Shown: positions 62,813 through 64,000 of the stretch, piece by piece
Layout: the number at the start of each line of letters is the position of its first letter
How positions within the stretch are numbered: the stretch's first letter is position 1
Assembly: GCA_037045265.1 (NCBI GenBank)
Contig: JBAOHV010000026.1
Span: forward strand, 76,897-140,896
Source of the DNA: JBAOHV01 sp037045265
GTDB lineage: Bacteria; Actinomycetota; Acidimicrobiia; Acidimicrobiales; Microtrichaceae
DNA length: 64,000 nucleotides
Direction: 5' to 3'
Notes under the pieces: model-generated
The model's input: only the letters and a program-made list of their open reading frames with translations
Database searches by the model: none
Told to the model about the DNA's origin: nothing
Program-made: the position numbers and the translations under genes

Positions 62813-63106
62813 ATGGATCGGTGGACGGTGACGGTGGAGGAGGCAGCGCAGATGCTCGGCATCTCGCGCTCCTCCGCCTACGAGTGTGTTGGGACGGGCG
62901 AGTTGAGGGCTCTGCGGCTGGGTCGGTGGTGCAGGCGGGGATCAGCTCTGGTCGTGACGGCGTCGATGGCCATCCCTACGGGGCCGCGACGCCCGTGCGG
63001 TCCGCGAGAGGTCCGCTATTGGTCGGCTCGCGGTAACCCCCTCGACGGAGCCGTTCGGCATTCGGGCGCGCAACCGGCCGTCAACGCATTGGCGGCGAAG
63101 GTGTAG
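62813..63106 (+). pseudogene. Excisionase-like gene copy B, replaced after the helix-turn-helix
   Basis: The first 37 or so codons repeat copy A (MDRWTVTVEEAAQMLGISRSSAYECV, GELRALRLGR). Homology then stops and the frame runs on through unrelated sequence to a stop at 63106. The second half of the HTH domain is missing, so it is probably not functional. Confidence 0.6.
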
Positions 63107-63139
63107 ACAGGTCGGGTAGGTGCACGGGAAGGGCTGCTG

Positions 63140-64000
63140 ATGACCAAGACGGTGTTTGCGTGGACGGATGCGCTCCTTCCTGTCGCTCGGCGGACGATCG
63201 CAGGGGGCGATCTTCCCCGCGTCGCCGTCTGCGCGCTGCTCGTCCTCCTGATCGGCTTGGCTGGATGCGGCGACCCGAGTGAGTCGCAGTCGACCAACGG
63301 TTCAGGCGAGAGCCAACGAGCTGAACCCGACCTAAGTGTCGGCGTCTCATCGGCGGCTGGCCTGGGCGACGACTTGGTCGTCCTGACTGCTGCTCCCGAC
63401 GACCTCTCGAAGAAGCTGGCCTTCCTCCGGAGGAGCGACGGCGGTTGGCAAGAGCTGCCAGACCCGCCAGCCGGCCCTTCGATGCTGGCAAGCGCTGGTG
63501 ACTCGATCGTCATGGCGTCCATTCGATGCGACTCGGAGTGCCTGGGGAATGGCCGACTCGAGTTCTCGACTCTGGATGCGGATCTATCGTCCTGGCGCCC
63601 GTTGAAAGGCCCGTCGGTTAGCGTGGCCGCCGATACGGAGGTAGCGGTAGGCCGGTCGCCACAGGCCTTCGCATGGTTCGAGGTCGGCTCGGTGGCCTAC
63701 GTGGTTTCGGGCGACGGAACGGTGCAGCAGGTGCCAGAGTCGCCCTATTCCGATAGTGAGACGGCCTTTCGGTGCTTCACAGGCGACTTGGCGGTTCTGG
63801 TGCCGTGGCGGCAGGTCCCGGTCCAGGGTGCGGGTGACGCAACTGTGAGAATGACACTGCACGGCGTCGCGATCCGCTTGGATCCGAAGGACGTCCGGGC
63901 CGGATGGCAGAAGCTTGCGTCGGTCCCATCCGGTGTCGAGACGACCTATGGGGACGAGTGTGTTGGTGACGCTCTTACCTTTCACAGCGATGGCAAGACC
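63140..64000 (+). CDS. Lipoprotein, extracellular domain of unknown function (partial, runs off the window)
   Basis: An ATG at 63140 behind a GGGAAGGG site opens a frame that stays open for 287 codons to the window edge. The N-terminus has a long n-region, a hydrophobic core (VAVCALLVLLIGL) and the lipobox LAGC, with the lipidated Cys at residue 43. A Ser/Gln-rich linker follows, then repeated strand-turn units with aromatic residues (GGWQELPDPPAG, ASIRCDSECLGNGRLEFSTLDADLSSWRPL) that look like a beta-propeller. The substrate and role are unknown. It is the last gene seen in the island. Confidence 0.8.
   Translation, partial: MTKTVFAWTDALLPVARRTIAGGDLPRVAVCALLVLLIGLAGCGDPSESQSTNGSGESQRAEPDLSVGVSSAAGLGDDLVVLTAAPDDLSKKLAFLRRSDGGWQELPDPPAGPSMLASAGDSIVMASIRCDSECLGNGRLEFSTLDADLSSWRPLKGPSVSVAADTEVAVGRSPQAFAWFEVGSVAYVVSGDGTVQQVPESPYSDSETAFRCFTGDLAVLVPWRQVPVQGAGDATVRMTLHGVAIRLDPKDVRAGWQKLASVPSGVETTYGDECVGDALTFHSDGKT

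Larger units (their letters stand above)
62365..62930 (+). repeat. Direct repeat copy B
   Basis: This is the second copy of the 58187-58755 segment. The interval 62409-62812 is gene-free and contains three direct and one inverted TGGTCAG sites at 62641-62692 with spacings of 23 and 22 bases. Confidence 0.9.

Noticed and set aside
58187..62930. Composite transposon formed by the two direct repeats
   Set aside because: The repeats carry no transposase and begin exactly at the tRNA att core, so site-specific integration fits better.

Overview
The window is high-GC bacterial DNA that reads as Actinomycetota, most likely class Acidimicrobiia. The evidence is the core-gene order (nadD - LytR_C - rsfS; hrcA-dnaJ-rsmE and phoH-ybeY-corC-era-uppS-recO-glyS-dnaG-rpoD), frequent GTG starts, ATGA stop/start overlaps, many apparently leaderless genes with a TANNNT -10 box 6 to 10 bases before the start codon, a BldD homologue and 13E12-type HNH genes. 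The class-level call is inference from gene order and style.

Layout. 0-3.8 kb: start of an ABC ATPase gene, a histidine kinase/response regulator/DUF4097 operon and a sigma-70 family factor. 3.9-10.1 kb: nadD, LytR_C protein, rsfS, a zinc metallopeptidase, tRNA-Ala and leuS. 10.1-18.7 kb: an unusual transport operon with a fatty-acyl-AMP ligase, a LivH-LivM fusion permease, one polypeptide joining an MFS transporter to LivF and LivG ATPases, and a substrate-binding protein. 18.7-30.7 kb: PAC2 and phosphotransferase genes, thioredoxin-TPR, comEA-comEC, a DHPS-like gene, holA, rpsT, lepA and a LexA-box-preceded HNH gene. 30.8-33.7 kb: hrcA-dnaJ-rsmE behind a CIRCE operator. 33.8-44.2 kb: an island between rsmE and phoH carrying a BldD regulator with its own BldD box and a complete Tad/Flp pilus operon (cpaB, tadZ, tadA, tadB, tadC, a Flp-like protein, two TadE-like, one TadG-like) ending in a pseudokinase and a LysM protein. 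44.3-56.2 kb: the conserved phoH-to-rpoD block. 56.9-64 kb: integrated mobile DNA in a tRNA-Met gene, with an integrase, a complete tRNA, duplicated excisionase-like modules, an IS256-type insertion sequence, a likely toxin/immunity pair and a lipoprotein gene that leaves the window.

How the genes work together. The 44-56 kb block serves ribosome maturation, envelope isoprenoid synthesis, repair, priming and transcription. ComEA/ComEC and the Tad pilus could together form a DNA-uptake apparatus. BldD carries the RXD-X8-RXXD cyclic-di-GMP signature and lies beside the pilus operon, which suggests but does not prove a shared surface-lifestyle programme.

Quality note. At least twenty coding sequences or modules, including indispensable ones (glyS, rsfS, recO), contain single-base indels, most repaired by removing one G or C. 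I treat these mainly as sequence errors and give the whole gene extent, naming the suspected site.
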